From positions 1 to 46,578 of the forward strand of contig JAEUUV010000115.1 in the NCBI GenBank assembly GCA_016787285.1: 46,578 nt of DNA, given 5' to 3'. The DNA comes from Saprospiraceae bacterium. GTDB taxonomy: Bacteria; Bacteroidota; Bacteroidia; Chitinophagales; Saprospiraceae. This document shows positions 11,801 through 17,445 of this stretch, one piece after another. A model generated the notes under the pieces. That model did not search any database, was not told the origin of the DNA, and saw nothing but the letters and a program-made list of their open reading frames with translations. Every line of letters starts with the position of its first letter. Positions within the stretch are counted from its first letter, which is position 1. The position numbers and the translations under genes are program-made.

Positions 11801-14324
11801 GGCTGTAGCCAATCATGCCTCCAAGATGCTGAATGCTCCCGTCGCAGGAGGAAACTTCGCTCCGTTTTTACCTACACCATCAAATTTCTTAGGACCGGAT
11901 ACATATCGCTCTAATACCGACGATTGCCTTGTGAGTATCACCATCCCCGACACCACCCATCTAAAAATCCGCTCCATTCCTTCCCCGGCCATCGCCAAGG
12001 TGGATAGCCAGTACACCGTTATCATTCAGATGCTGGATACGGTAGATCTGGATTGGGCCGAGGTGTATTTTCAAGGGAAGTCTTACGAGCTGCCGACCAA
12101 CTTCGTCGGCGCCTATCAGTTTGATTTTTCCGTGGGGGCCGGTCTGCTCGACAGCCAGGAGGTTACCCTCTTGGCGCACTTCACCCGGAACGACAGTTGC
12201 ATCGCGGTTTACCAGACGCAGAACATTTTTGTGCAGGCCGCAGAGCCACTCATTGGGTTCGAGGTATTTCCGGAGGTGAATTATTTGTTCGTCGGCGAAA
12301 GCATAAGCCCGAGGTTTCGGGCGGTATTCCCCAGCGGCAACACCGGGGAGACGCTGTTCAGCACCGCAATTGCCAACGCGATAGACGACACATCGAGGCT
12401 GGCGTTCAGCACGGCAAACAGGCAGTTTGCCGGCAAATCTGCTGGCGAAACCTTTGTCGTCTTTTCGTATCAGGGTTTTCAGGATACGGCCTATTTCATC
12501 GTCCTTCCAGCGCTTGACGGGCTGACCAACGAGCCGCCTCCAATGGCCTTCTTTGAATTTTCGGAGTCTGTCGCTTGCATTGGGGGCGCCGTACATCTGG
12601 AGAATAAAAGCCTCAACGCGGATTCGTATCTATGGGAGTTTGGCGACGGTTCAACTTCGACGGAAATCTCGCCCTCGCATACCTACAGCCAACCGGGCTA
12701 CCATCAGGTGTTCCTGACGGCAACCAACACCCAAACCGGGCAGTCCGTGAAGTATTTTGTTGCGATTGAGGTGGAACAAGATTCCATCGGGGTGTCCATC
12801 GTGCCGGAAGCGGACGTGCCGTTGTGTGCAGGAGTGCCGGTTACCCTTACGGCTACGAGCACCCCGGGGCTGAGTTTCCAATGGCAGATCAACGGCTTCG
12901 ATCTGGTTGATTCCGTGTCGGCAACAATTACCGTAGATTCGGCAGGGACGTATCAAGTGGTCGTGACCAACCCGGATGGGTGTACGGCAACATCCAACGC
13001 AATCGTACTTGATGTTTCGTGCAATACAATCCTGAGCGGTACGCTTTTCCACAAGGGCGACGGTGTGACCGGACTGGCTCAAGCCGATGTGCATTTGTCG
13101 GGCGATGCCATTACATCCTTTGGGCCGACACCTGCAACCGGCGCCTATTCGATCTCACCGGGATTGGGAAGCACCTACACCATCACTCCACGCAAGCAAA
13201 CGGTACTTTTAAACGGCGTGGATGCCGCCGATGCGACCGCTATCCAACGGCACCTGACCGGCTCGGATATGATCACGGATTTTTTCCGACTTGTCGCAGC
13301 CGATGTGAACTGGAGCAATTCGATTTCATCCGTGGATGCCGCCCTGATTCGGCAGTGTTTGCTGGGCAACCCTTCCGCACTTGCCATTTGGAATAGCACA
13401 AAATCCTGGCGTTTTATCCCAACCAGCTATGTTCTTCCCGATCCGGTGGAGCCGTACACATTGCCGCCGTTTCCGATGTCGCGCAGTTTGACCAATGCAT
13501 CCGGGGCAATCTCCGGGCTTGATTTTTACGGAGTCAAAGTGGGGGATGTGTTTGAAACAGGCAATACTGCCAATCCCGCAAATAAGCTGGAGATGGCTGC
13601 CGAACCTTTGATCTGGAGCGTTCCAAATCAACCAATTCGGAAAGGCGGGTCTGTGACGGCTGATTTTCAGGCAATCAACTTTGACAACCTTTCTTCATTT
13701 CAGACAGGCCTGGTGTTTGACTCGGAAAAAATAAGATTTGAGTATATCGAAGTGCTATATGCCGATCTTCCGTTGGACGCTTCCGGCAACTTTGGCTTGT
13801 ACAATGTCACCGCCGGAGAGTTGCGTATCCTCTGGGCAATAACTGCGGGGAAAACTCTCGGTGCATCCACTCCGGTTTTTCGTATTCACTTCACGGCACT
13901 TGCGGATGCCGGGAATCTTGAAGATGTTTTGGCGTTGGATAACGCTGTCCTTCAATCCATTGCTTATGATGCCGATTTAGTCCCACGGGAATTGCTCTTG
14001 GCATTTGCCGACTTTGATACAACAAACCAGGCAGGGGAACCTTTGGCTGATCAGCAATCAAATGTACAACTGCTACAAAACCGTCCCAACCCATTCAGCG
14101 AAAGCACGTTAATCGGTTTCATTTTGCCAAACTCCTGTGATATTCAACTTCGTATATTGGATTTACAGGGGCGGGAGTTGATGTCAAAACAAAAAACCTA
14201 CTCGGCAGGCTATCACGAAGAATTAGTTAAACTTAGCGACCTGCGCGCCACCGGTGTACTGTACTATCAACTCCGCACGCCCTACGGTACGCTGACGCGG
14301 AAGATGACGGCGCTGGCACCTTAG
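2838..14324 (+). CDS. giant T9SS-exported adhesin-like protein with embedded lipase, dockerin-like and cohesin-like domains
   Basis: 3,828 residues from the ATG at 2838, which begins a hydrophobic signal peptide (MPTSTISIALVSALVWVTVPALC). An in-frame TTG at 2799 would add 13 residues and cannot be excluded. Domains in order: four 75-residue repeats plus a divergent fifth (residues 43-405); PKD (about 408-488); eight SprB-type modules (about 492-1102); an unassigned segment; seven CARDB-like domains with one Ig-like insert (about 1230-2135); two more SprB modules (to about 2282); Ig-like and FN3-like domains; an alpha/beta-hydrolase lipase domain (about 2650-3020, oxyanion His2659-Gly, nucleophile Ser2746 in GHSMGG, probable acid in SESDFVV and a later His); Ig-like; PKD (about 3234-3313); Ig-like; dockerin-like with DVNWSNSISSVDAALIRQ; cohesin-like; T9SS type A sorting domain (from about 3740, NRPNPF). 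It is likely a surface-exposed adhesin carrying lipase/esterase activity. The substrate is unknown. Confidence 0.88.
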   Translation: MPTSTISIALVSALVWVTVPALCHDAARFSVCAEKPANAAQIVAYEYWFDQNHAQRVFVAVSPTDELHLNLAVPTADLANGLHTLHVRFLDDSGQWSSVLSQFFTKLPAALSGERQITAYRYWFDNAPAQAVEVPVGPAAEVAVLADLSTAGLANGLHTLHLRFRDDAGQWSSVLSQFFTKLPAALSGERQITAYQYWFDNASAQAVEVPVGPAAEVAVLADLSTAVLANGLHTLHLRFRDDAGQWSSVLSQFFTKLPAALSGERQITTYQYWFDNASAQAVEVPVGPAAEVAVLTDLPTTGLTNGLHTLHLRFRDDAGQWSSVLSQFFTKLATGAAENKIAGYRYWLDLNFPDRVEVTLPQPVELLVLDDALDLAAYANAPHVIHFQFIDLNGAWSAVVSDTFNLGEPPQASFAANAVPCKNGQVAFVNTSSFATNWLWNFGDGHTSTEIAPVHTYATPGTYQVTLTATDATTGFSNTYTAPVEAQFLALVVVIATTPSTCPNTNDGSATATVSNGIAPYGFIWSNGMMGEALNGLVSGAYTVTVTDANGCTGVAGENVGVTYDMAFSIDVQQPATCLTAANGVAYAIIQQDGPEPYTYTYLWSNGETGEAATQLPVGNISVVVSDAAGCTVEAQGYMIPDPFLIAELLVVYEPRCADSHDGGAVATLLGLSLVEQPFTYLWSNGETEAFAEHLPGGLISVSVTDANGCSAVASTVLNAPPPLSAQVNVVDATCHDVADGAATVVVQNGTAPYEFVWSNGMTGEALNGLASGAYTVTVTDANGCTGVAGENVGVTSELAVGIEILTPASCLVAVNGVAYAYVQQEGVEPYTYLWSNGETGGVASQLPVGDISVVVTDAVGCTFETHGEMIPDPFFMAEILLLEEPHCVDSHDGSAVANLIGSAPVVLPFMAVLWSNGETEHIAEHLPGGLISVSITDANGCSAVASTVLNAPPPLSAQANVVDISCALLQDGTATAVPGGGVPPYQVEWSNGAVGASISNLGPGTYSASVIDANGCSAVSDEFVVAEPEELAISLQPTNASCGTDGSIATSVTGGTPPYSFAWSNGATMQNLMGLAAGYHELVVTDAHLCVASASTTIQALNHAPTFDFTGNTGFEAKLVDPASGSPYQTYRYEVRYFDTEGELPQPGYPRLYLDYEGDGNLFGAYDQSYVLTPVDANDLDVADGKDYFAVLTGVPPSPNYKTVVRAMDVAGCQGELGPISGPFIVDQVDVFLFANDIQFSKNHPDPLDTITVTAMIHNESDFAAENFVCRLTNLNTGQVFAPITVASLPAHSTTQIGWTVITPPDPSWNPMRVELDMTNVLDESNELNNQAIRPYLNGDYNLPGSISTVAAVASNPSVVVPASSLNLSGSAVYVGASVPLGDSSCAGASVFFTLLETGQSFAGFTNESGYFSIYFPQPPTPGTYHITGTVTDYTFEGAFSTTFTVTPLPCVKPDLICQLEPSRYSLVQGDTLGGKVRISNVGTDTSVATRVRLTAPVASPFLAFVDVPPLSPGAFVDVNMPVFVFPSVGTTFLHAQVDDENLNDECQEGNNLSGVPLTVTPALPDIVPVWWNLQNPNLPLCSTHTFIYQIENRGGAATGPFAVKWEVWNGNGLENEFVQTVSDIPPGGMVFVHFPYTFSNVGTHWLDLLCDWQQEVSEHTDLNNNFYGSVNMYACPIKPDLRFESCETLEVSPADPIGLDTITVNALLANRGNAVAIAPFEVELTVVQQDVVPTVATTYLLTIADDLAPNQTVPVLFKIPQPPAGNNTLQLVADAGDQVEELNETNNQFADALDWDFSLGKYCVGLMFWERPVTTPNVWFSVGLFNAGQFEASEVQVQFEISGPGLNGWVNLGNAVVNYMDKTCSSCPASAVLPNPFTFLTTGTYLVRMTADPDNQYPESNEADNVLVVEVHIRPDLRILSQYIAPSELHPDADEPLLFTVSYDNIGFSNPTDSMELFLYVDGLPWDSVRVPGLLSGDFYSVQFPEPWKSNIVGAHVARAAIDHDGEILETDEFNNDATRAIVVGEAPNLRFAGFSVNDNQPILGQPLVLTAVIQNNGDLTGSGTYQAYYVSDSGDTIPIGTPRNFTLPAEQQQTFTILWPVADANTVLIGKILNSNPLEFRYDDNIISTVIGGLNLSVTTTPERCIPYTGTATATVAGGIPPYFYGWVTGQTGQTITGLGAGNYALTVTDVQGVSAVAYFPVAHKPQPELTFAVTKASCDKNDGGVSVAVQHAQAPIELLWSTGATTAELSGLVPALYALSVTDALGCSATADVVVGFDALKPGSSGTCVVATPWVGLQKGVVNTGQTQTISGRLFFPNGRAIVRVAGVQTELLSTQVNTDADGVFVLEFTVPVGTPIEQYTVAVRDVVSNASAPDKHFQVIDPTPPVFDGIRITRPLTSAELDGCSTQTIEWEERLVRRDVYPYTGHYRQYHYVVEMSRSNGPWEYLGKDDGYASFGSGVHRSYDYETPKPGTTYRLRVRDYYDSDNFAISSELQSVPSATLGNCALEWDYSYHPHPGGHPRGVAADGTARVYLVADGYDLVSATVMLADNPLNDPPGSQADTTTLGRVMVATITDAYSEEANSANQVVATGQVQTDNKVWFWYVAPDDFVRKPTDADLGRRKVYAILIRTFGDGSKDTSAIPIEVVRPPLMLVHGLFGGPESWDKFGVSNNDLLIHDKRFLVRKAIKIGSTDSFDSNAERLVLANGATFGMAGYPCFQSVIHELRDIYGYASNRLDYIGHSMGGSVLRQVLTGYMADYKASNRVNYKNYNRGYVNKAITIGTPHHGSPLADMVVRYANKLAGWVAIRLANTKNHSPQDFMHYFIIKDQIGDYLVPPAVRDLQISGGKSEDFSEANINSHVIGTDIIPGENYLSRESLISQSFLDDLDQSGDILDGVDWMLKSTPLFPLQPGLTKVKRTLDFIQFFADALNYAVFFSESDFVVHLKSQLAGRSRYDKNTTSVVDKVAHSSPLNWLGFNIQLKSAAVANHASKMLNAPVAGGNFAPFLPTPSNFLGPDTYRSNTDDCLVSITIPDTTHLKIRSIPSPAIAKVDSQYTVIIQMLDTVDLDWAEVYFQGKSYELPTNFVGAYQFDFSVGAGLLDSQEVTLLAHFTRNDSCIAVYQTQNIFVQAAEPLIGFEVFPEVNYLFVGESISPRFRAVFPSGNTGETLFSTAIANAIDDTSRLAFSTANRQFAGKSAGETFVVFSYQGFQDTAYFIVLPALDGLTNEPPPMAFFEFSESVACIGGAVHLENKSLNADSYLWEFGDGSTSTEISPSHTYSQPGYHQVFLTATNTQTGQSVKYFVAIEVEQDSIGVSIVPEADVPLCAGVPVTLTATSTPGLSFQWQINGFDLVDSVSATITVDSAGTYQVVVTNPDGCTATSNAIVLDVSCNTILSGTLFHKGDGVTGLAQADVHLSGDAITSFGPTPATGAYSISPGLGSTYTITPRKQTVLLNGVDAADATAIQRHLTGSDMITDFFRLVAADVNWSNSISSVDAALIRQCLLGNPSALAIWNSTKSWRFIPTSYVLPDPVEPYTLPPFPMSRSLTNASGAISGLDFYGVKVGDVFETGNTANPANKLEMAAEPLIWSVPNQPIRKGGSVTADFQAINFDNLSSFQTGLVFDSEKIRFEYIEVLYADLPLDASGNFGLYNVTAGELRILWAITAGKTLGASTPVFRIHFTALADAGNLEDVLALDNAVLQSIAYDADLVPRELLLAFADFDTTNQAGEPLADQQSNVQLLQNRPNPFSESTLIGFILPNSCDIQLRILDLQGRELMSKQKTYSAGYHEELVKLSDLRATGVLYYQLRTPYGTLTRKMTALAP
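2964..3840 (+). repeat. tandem 225-bp repeats (75-aa YWFDN modules)
   Basis: The segment AGCGGCGAGCGCCAGATCAC recurs at 3171, 3396 and 3621, an exact 225-bp period. Three units are almost identical in DNA, the first unit (from 2964) is divergent, and a fifth degenerate unit follows to about 4050. Each encodes a module running from YRYWFDN through NGLHTLHLRFRDDAGQWSSV. The near-identity indicates recent duplication or homogenisation. Confidence 0.93.
4312..5706 (+). repeat. tandem duplication of a three-SprB block (about 697 bp)
   Basis: Two successive copies, about 4312-5010 and 5011-5706, each encode three SprB-type modules. Matching landmarks lie 699 bp apart (GGTCGAACGG at 4411 and 5110) and 696 bp apart (GCACGGTATT at 4981 and 5677), so the copies differ by at least one 3-bp indel. 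Long stretches are identical, including that encoding VTVTDANGCTGVAGENVGV. Confidence 0.9.
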
Positions 14325-14408
14325 GCAGTTTTGAGTTTTGGGTTTTGAGGTTTGAGTTGAGTTTTGAGTTGGCCCTCCCGGTGTGTGATCGGGAGGGCTG
14401 ATTTTTTT
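14238..14408 (+). repeat. 3' cassette copy 2
   Basis: Second copy of the 171-bp block described at 1342-1512, here ending the giant gene. The 28 encoded C-terminal residues are identical to copy 1. Its last two bases overlap the stop codon of the minus-strand putative anti-sigma gene (14407-14409). Confidence 0.9.
14371..14408 (+). terminator. Rho-independent terminator of the giant gene
   Basis: A 12-bp stem (14371-14382 with 14388-14399, two G-U wobbles relative to the upstream copy) has loop GTGTG and is followed by GATTTTTTT. It sits between convergent genes. On the minus strand the hairpin lacks a following T-run, so it should stop only + strand transcription. Confidence 0.82.
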
Positions 14409-14967
14409 ACCAGAACAGATGTTTCTTTTTCTTTTTCCCGGTGCTCGTCGTATCCACCGGGGTAATTCCGGGCGCGGGCAGGTGCCTCTGGAGTGTATCC
14501 GCAGTGGGCAGGGGCTCGCTGTTCGGATCAGGCGTAGGCTGCGCTGAATTTTCAGCAGAACTATTCCGGGTGAATTCCAACTCCTGGTGTTTCGGCAACG
14601 TAGTTCCCGTTTCCTCAGCAGCGCCGGACACCGGCGGGGCCGGTGCGGCAGAGCCGGCCGGCGGCGGTTTCTCCGGTGTTGAATTTACGGCAGGTACTAC
14701 CGGGGCGGCGACTTGCGTGCGCTGCCACAGCACCCAGGCCGAACTTAGCAAAAGCAAGGCACACACGCCCGAAACCCACCAGCCCTTGATTTTTCCGGAT
14801 GGCTTCCGACCGGCAGGGGAGGGGGGCGGAATCGGGTTTCCCGGGCGGGTCGCCTCGTCGAGTGCTGCGGCAAGTTGTTCCCAGTGTTTAGGGTCGAACG
14901 TCACCGAAATATCGGTTTCATGCCGGCGGAAATGGTCATCCACCCATGTTTGTTCTTCTTTTTTCAT
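14407..14967 (-). CDS. putative anti-sigma factor (single-pass membrane protein)
   Basis: This 186-residue protein has a cytoplasmic N-terminus (MKKEEQTWVDDHFRRHE), one membrane segment (residues about 63-82, WWVSGVCALLLLSSAWVLWQ) and a proline-, alanine- and threonine-rich remainder that would lie in the periplasm. It ends in KKKKKHLFW, a basic and then aromatic tail. Its ATG overlaps the stop of the ECF sigma gene by four bases (ATGA), which implies translational coupling and is the usual arrangement for a sigma/anti-sigma pair. No zinc-binding HxxxCxxC motif is present, so it is not a ZAS-type anti-sigma factor. The role is inferred from position and topology, not from sequence similarity I can see. 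Confidence 0.65.
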   Translation of the reverse strand: MKKEEQTWVDDHFRRHETDISVTFDPKHWEQLAAALDEATRPGNPIPPPSPAGRKPSGKIKGWWVSGVCALLLLSSAWVLWQRTQVAAPVVPAVNSTPEKPPPAGSAAPAPPVSGAAEETGTTLPKHQELEFTRNSSAENSAQPTPDPNSEPLPTADTLQRHLPAPGITPVDTTSTGKKKKKHLFW

Positions 14968-15503
14968 AGTGTCGCGGTTTTTTCAAGTTGTTTTTGAAGC
15001 AGTTTGCGCGCCTGGTGCAGGTGCCATTTGGAATTGGCCTCGGTGATACCGAGCATATCGGCTATTTCCCGGTGGGCATACCCTTCGACAGCAAACAGGT
15101 TGAACACCGCTCCGGTGGTGTAGGGCAGTTCCCGGAGCATTTTCAGTACATCGTGCCGGGCCAGTTCCGCGTCGGGCTGTGCTTGTCCGGGCATCTCGTG
15201 CGCCTGCTCCACCGGCTCATGAAACCGGAAACGCTGGTTGGCACGCACATAATCCACCGCGACGTTCACCAGTATGCGTTTCATCCAGCCGACAAATGCA
15301 CCCTGCCCGGTGTACTGGTCTATGCGGGTCAGGATATTGAAAAATGCCTTGTTCAGGATGTCGGCGGCATCGTCGCGGTTGTTGGCATAGCGCAGGCACA
15401 ACCTCATGAACGGCTCGTAGCAAAGCCGGTAGAGCTGCTCCTGCGCTGCGCGGTCCTGCTGCCGGCAAGCGCTCAGGATGTGTTCGGGAATGTGGATGTT
15501 CAT
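14964..15503 (-). CDS. ECF-family RNA polymerase sigma factor
   Basis: 179 residues from the ATG at 15503. Region 2 is visible as LRYANNRDDAADILNKAFF followed by FVGWMKRILVNVAVDYVR, which contact core polymerase and the -10 DNA. Region 4 is the C-terminal helix-turn-helix (LPYTTGAVFNLFAVEGYAHR then EIADMLGITEANSKWHLHQA), which recognises the -35 region. Length and order fit a standard ECF factor lacking sigma 1 and 3. An upstream in-frame extension exists, but it runs towards the inverted repeat and lacks the family start MNIHIPEHILSACRQQD. It forms an overlapping pair with the downstream membrane gene and is probably controlled by it. Target genes cannot be inferred. Confidence 0.92.
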   Translation of the reverse strand: MNIHIPEHILSACRQQDRAAQEQLYRLCYEPFMRLCLRYANNRDDAADILNKAFFNILTRIDQYTGQGAFVGWMKRILVNVAVDYVRANQRFRFHEPVEQAHEMPGQAQPDAELARHDVLKMLRELPYTTGAVFNLFAVEGYAHREIADMLGITEANSKWHLHQARKLLQKQLEKTATL

Positions 15504-15552
15504 CGTTCTGGATTGGTGCGGATGTGGTGTTTGGCGGACCTCGTAGCGTAGT

Positions 15553-15678
15553 AGTGTCACAGAGGCTCACAGAGTTTGAGAGGACACAGAGTTTTTTTGT
15601 CATTCCGAAGGAATCTGTCCGCTCTAAATCGGGAAAAAACTCTATGTCCTCTCAAACTCTGTGAGCCTCTGTGACACT
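15553..15678. repeat. long inverted repeat, dispersed family copy 1
   Basis: Arms of about 45 bp (15553-15598 and 15634-15678) are complementary with a single mismatch over most of their length. The outer sequence is AGTGTCACAGAGGCTCACAG. The centre holds GTCATTCCGAAGGAATC. It lies between two minus-strand genes, upstream of the sigma operon. Related elements are at 37851-37976, 43383-43506 and, as a solo core, 29274-29290. No coding sequence is associated with it. Confidence 0.9.
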
Positions 15679-15698
15679 TCCGCTCTACGCGGGGTTAC

Positions 15699-16481
15699 TC
15701 AGAAGAAAACGGAACCGCGCAGACAGAACATGTTCCAGGCTTTGTCGGCTACCTTGTCGTTGCCGGCGGCTATGCGCAGGGCGCTGGTGTGGCGCAGGTA
15801 ACTCAGGTCGAGCCAGATGCCGGCATTGCGCAGCACGTTGATGCGGAAGCGGAGGCCCGTTTGCAGGTGCAGGCCGTTGCCGTAGCGCAGGGTTTCCTGG
15901 TGGAATCCGTCGTAGTAGTCGTTGCCGAGGTTGAACGAGTAGCCGAGATCGGCAAAGGCGAGGGCGCCGAATCGGCCTTTCGGTCCGGTCGAAAACTCAT
16001 GGCTGCCATGTACGGCCAGGCCCAGGGAATGTGTGCCGTAGTTGTTTTCATCGCCGACAAAGGTGAGGCCAAGCCCGAGCCAGGAGCGGTCATTGTTCAG
16101 TCGCCGCTGCACGGTGGCGCCCATGCCGGCGATGGAGTGGTCGCCGCCGCCGGTGAGAAATTGCATGGCTATGGCCCAATCGCTGGTGTTGACCCCGGAC
16201 GGCGCCGGCTCCGGTATTTGTGCCGGAGAAGCAGCGGTAGCACCGGTCGGAGCAAGCCGGGCGATGTGGTCAATAGTCTCCATCTCGAAGGTCAGCGTGT
16301 CGCCTTCCGCCGTGCGCCACAAGCGGATGGAGGCGCCCGGTTTTTGTTCCACGATGATGCCGCGGTGGATATCGCCGTTGGTCAGGTGTACGGCGTCGGT
16401 GGCCGTTTGGGCGGAAAGGCTCAAATTCCAGAGGAAAAAGGCCAGTACAGGCAGGAAAAATTTAACGGTCTGTGCTTTCAT
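15699..16481 (-). CDS. outer-membrane beta-barrel-like protein with N-terminal small domain
   Basis: 260 residues from the ATG at 16481, which starts a clean signal peptide (MKAQTVKFFLPVLAFFLWN, ending SLSAQ). Residues about 22-75 form a short beta domain (VHLTNGDIHRGIIVEQKPG) of a type often found at the N-terminus of Bacteroidota envelope proteins. A proline/alanine linker follows, then alternating amphipathic strands with frequent glycine and aromatics (WLGLGLTFVGDENNYGTHSL, FGALAFADLGYSFNLG) ending in phenylalanine, as expected of an outer-membrane barrel of about eight strands. The specific function is unknown. Earlier in-frame starts lack a signal peptide and were not used. Confidence 0.75.
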   Translation of the reverse strand: MKAQTVKFFLPVLAFFLWNLSLSAQTATDAVHLTNGDIHRGIIVEQKPGASIRLWRTAEGDTLTFEMETIDHIARLAPTGATAASPAQIPEPAPSGVNTSDWAIAMQFLTGGGDHSIAGMGATVQRRLNNDRSWLGLGLTFVGDENNYGTHSLGLAVHGSHEFSTGPKGRFGALAFADLGYSFNLGNDYYDGFHQETLRYGNGLHLQTGLRFRINVLRNAGIWLDLSYLRHTSALRIAAGNDKVADKAWNMFCLRGSVFF

Positions 16482-16624
16482 AACAAGGTTGTTTATTTGT
16501 CCGTGATTGGTTCCGGATGCCCGCTTCCCGGGTTGCGGCGTGCGATCCTTTTCCTCAAGGACGAACGACGTGCGGAATTGGTTAGAACACACGAAAAAAA
16601 AATTTCAACACGCAACCTAATCGC

Positions 16625-17440
16625 ATGGTGACCTGTAAAAACTGCTCCACCGAATACGAAGGCAAGTACTGCCCGCAATGCGGCCAACGCGCCAAAGTGA
16701 AACGTATCACCACCAAAGCCGTATTCGAGGAATTTCGGGATCGGCTGATCCACATAGACAGCGGTTTTTTGTACACGTTTCTTCAGTTACTCCGCCGCCC
16801 GGGAGGCATGATCCGGGAGTTTATCGAAGGCCGGCGGGCGCCGTATACCAAACCGATCAAGTTCTTGCTCTGGGCCACAGCGCTGAATTTTCTGGTTTTT
16901 CACCTCATTGGGCTTGACAAGGAGATCTTGGATGCGGTGACCCAGCAACAGGGGCAGGCTGTGCCTTCAGCGGGAGCCAAGGCTTTTCAGGCAAAATTCA
17001 GCCAGTATATTTTCGATCATCCGGCAATCATGATTTTTCTTCTAATCCCGAATATCGCGTGGTGTTCCTGGCTGTTTTTTCGTAAATCCGGTTTCAACTA
17101 CGCCGAGCACTTTATCCTGAATGCCTACCTCATGGGCGCCGTCAGCCTGTTCGGCATTGTCCTGAATCCACTGACAAAATTTGTCGGCACCGGTGTGGGC
17201 GGGTTGTTCGCAAAAACCAGCGTGAATGTTGTCCTCTGGATGGGCTATGTCGGCTGGGGTTACATCGGGTTTTTCCGTCCGGAGCGCCGCAAGTGGTGGT
17301 GCTGGCTGAAAGCGGTACTTTCCATAGTTGCCGGTTATGCCATGATGATTGTGGCCATTTCGATTTTACTGATGCTGTTCGTTCTGCTTTTCTGGCCCTG
17401 GGTCAAACCCTATTTCATGGGGGAGACATTGCCCGGCTAA
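16625..17440 (+). CDS. DUF3667-family membrane protein with zinc ribbon
   Basis: 271 residues. The N-terminus carries a four-cysteine zinc ribbon (Cys4, Cys7, Cys16, Cys19 in CKNC and CPQC). It is followed by the conserved linker with RPGGMIREFIEGRRAPYTKP, typical of DUF3667, and then about five membrane segments (for example FLLWATALNFLVFHLIGL and IMIFLLIPNIAWCSWLFF). The biochemical role of the family is not established. The gene is convergent with the acyl-CoA ligase gene, with only five bases between the stop codons and no visible terminator hairpin. Confidence 0.85.
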   Translation: MVTCKNCSTEYEGKYCPQCGQRAKVKRITTKAVFEEFRDRLIHIDSGFLYTFLQLLRRPGGMIREFIEGRRAPYTKPIKFLLWATALNFLVFHLIGLDKEILDAVTQQQGQAVPSAGAKAFQAKFSQYIFDHPAIMIFLLIPNIAWCSWLFFRKSGFNYAEHFILNAYLMGAVSLFGIVLNPLTKFVGTGVGGLFAKTSVNVVLWMGYVGWGYIGFFRPERRKWWCWLKAVLSIVAGYAMMIVAISILLMLFVLLFWPWVKPYFMGETLPG

Positions 17441-17445
17441 GCGCC

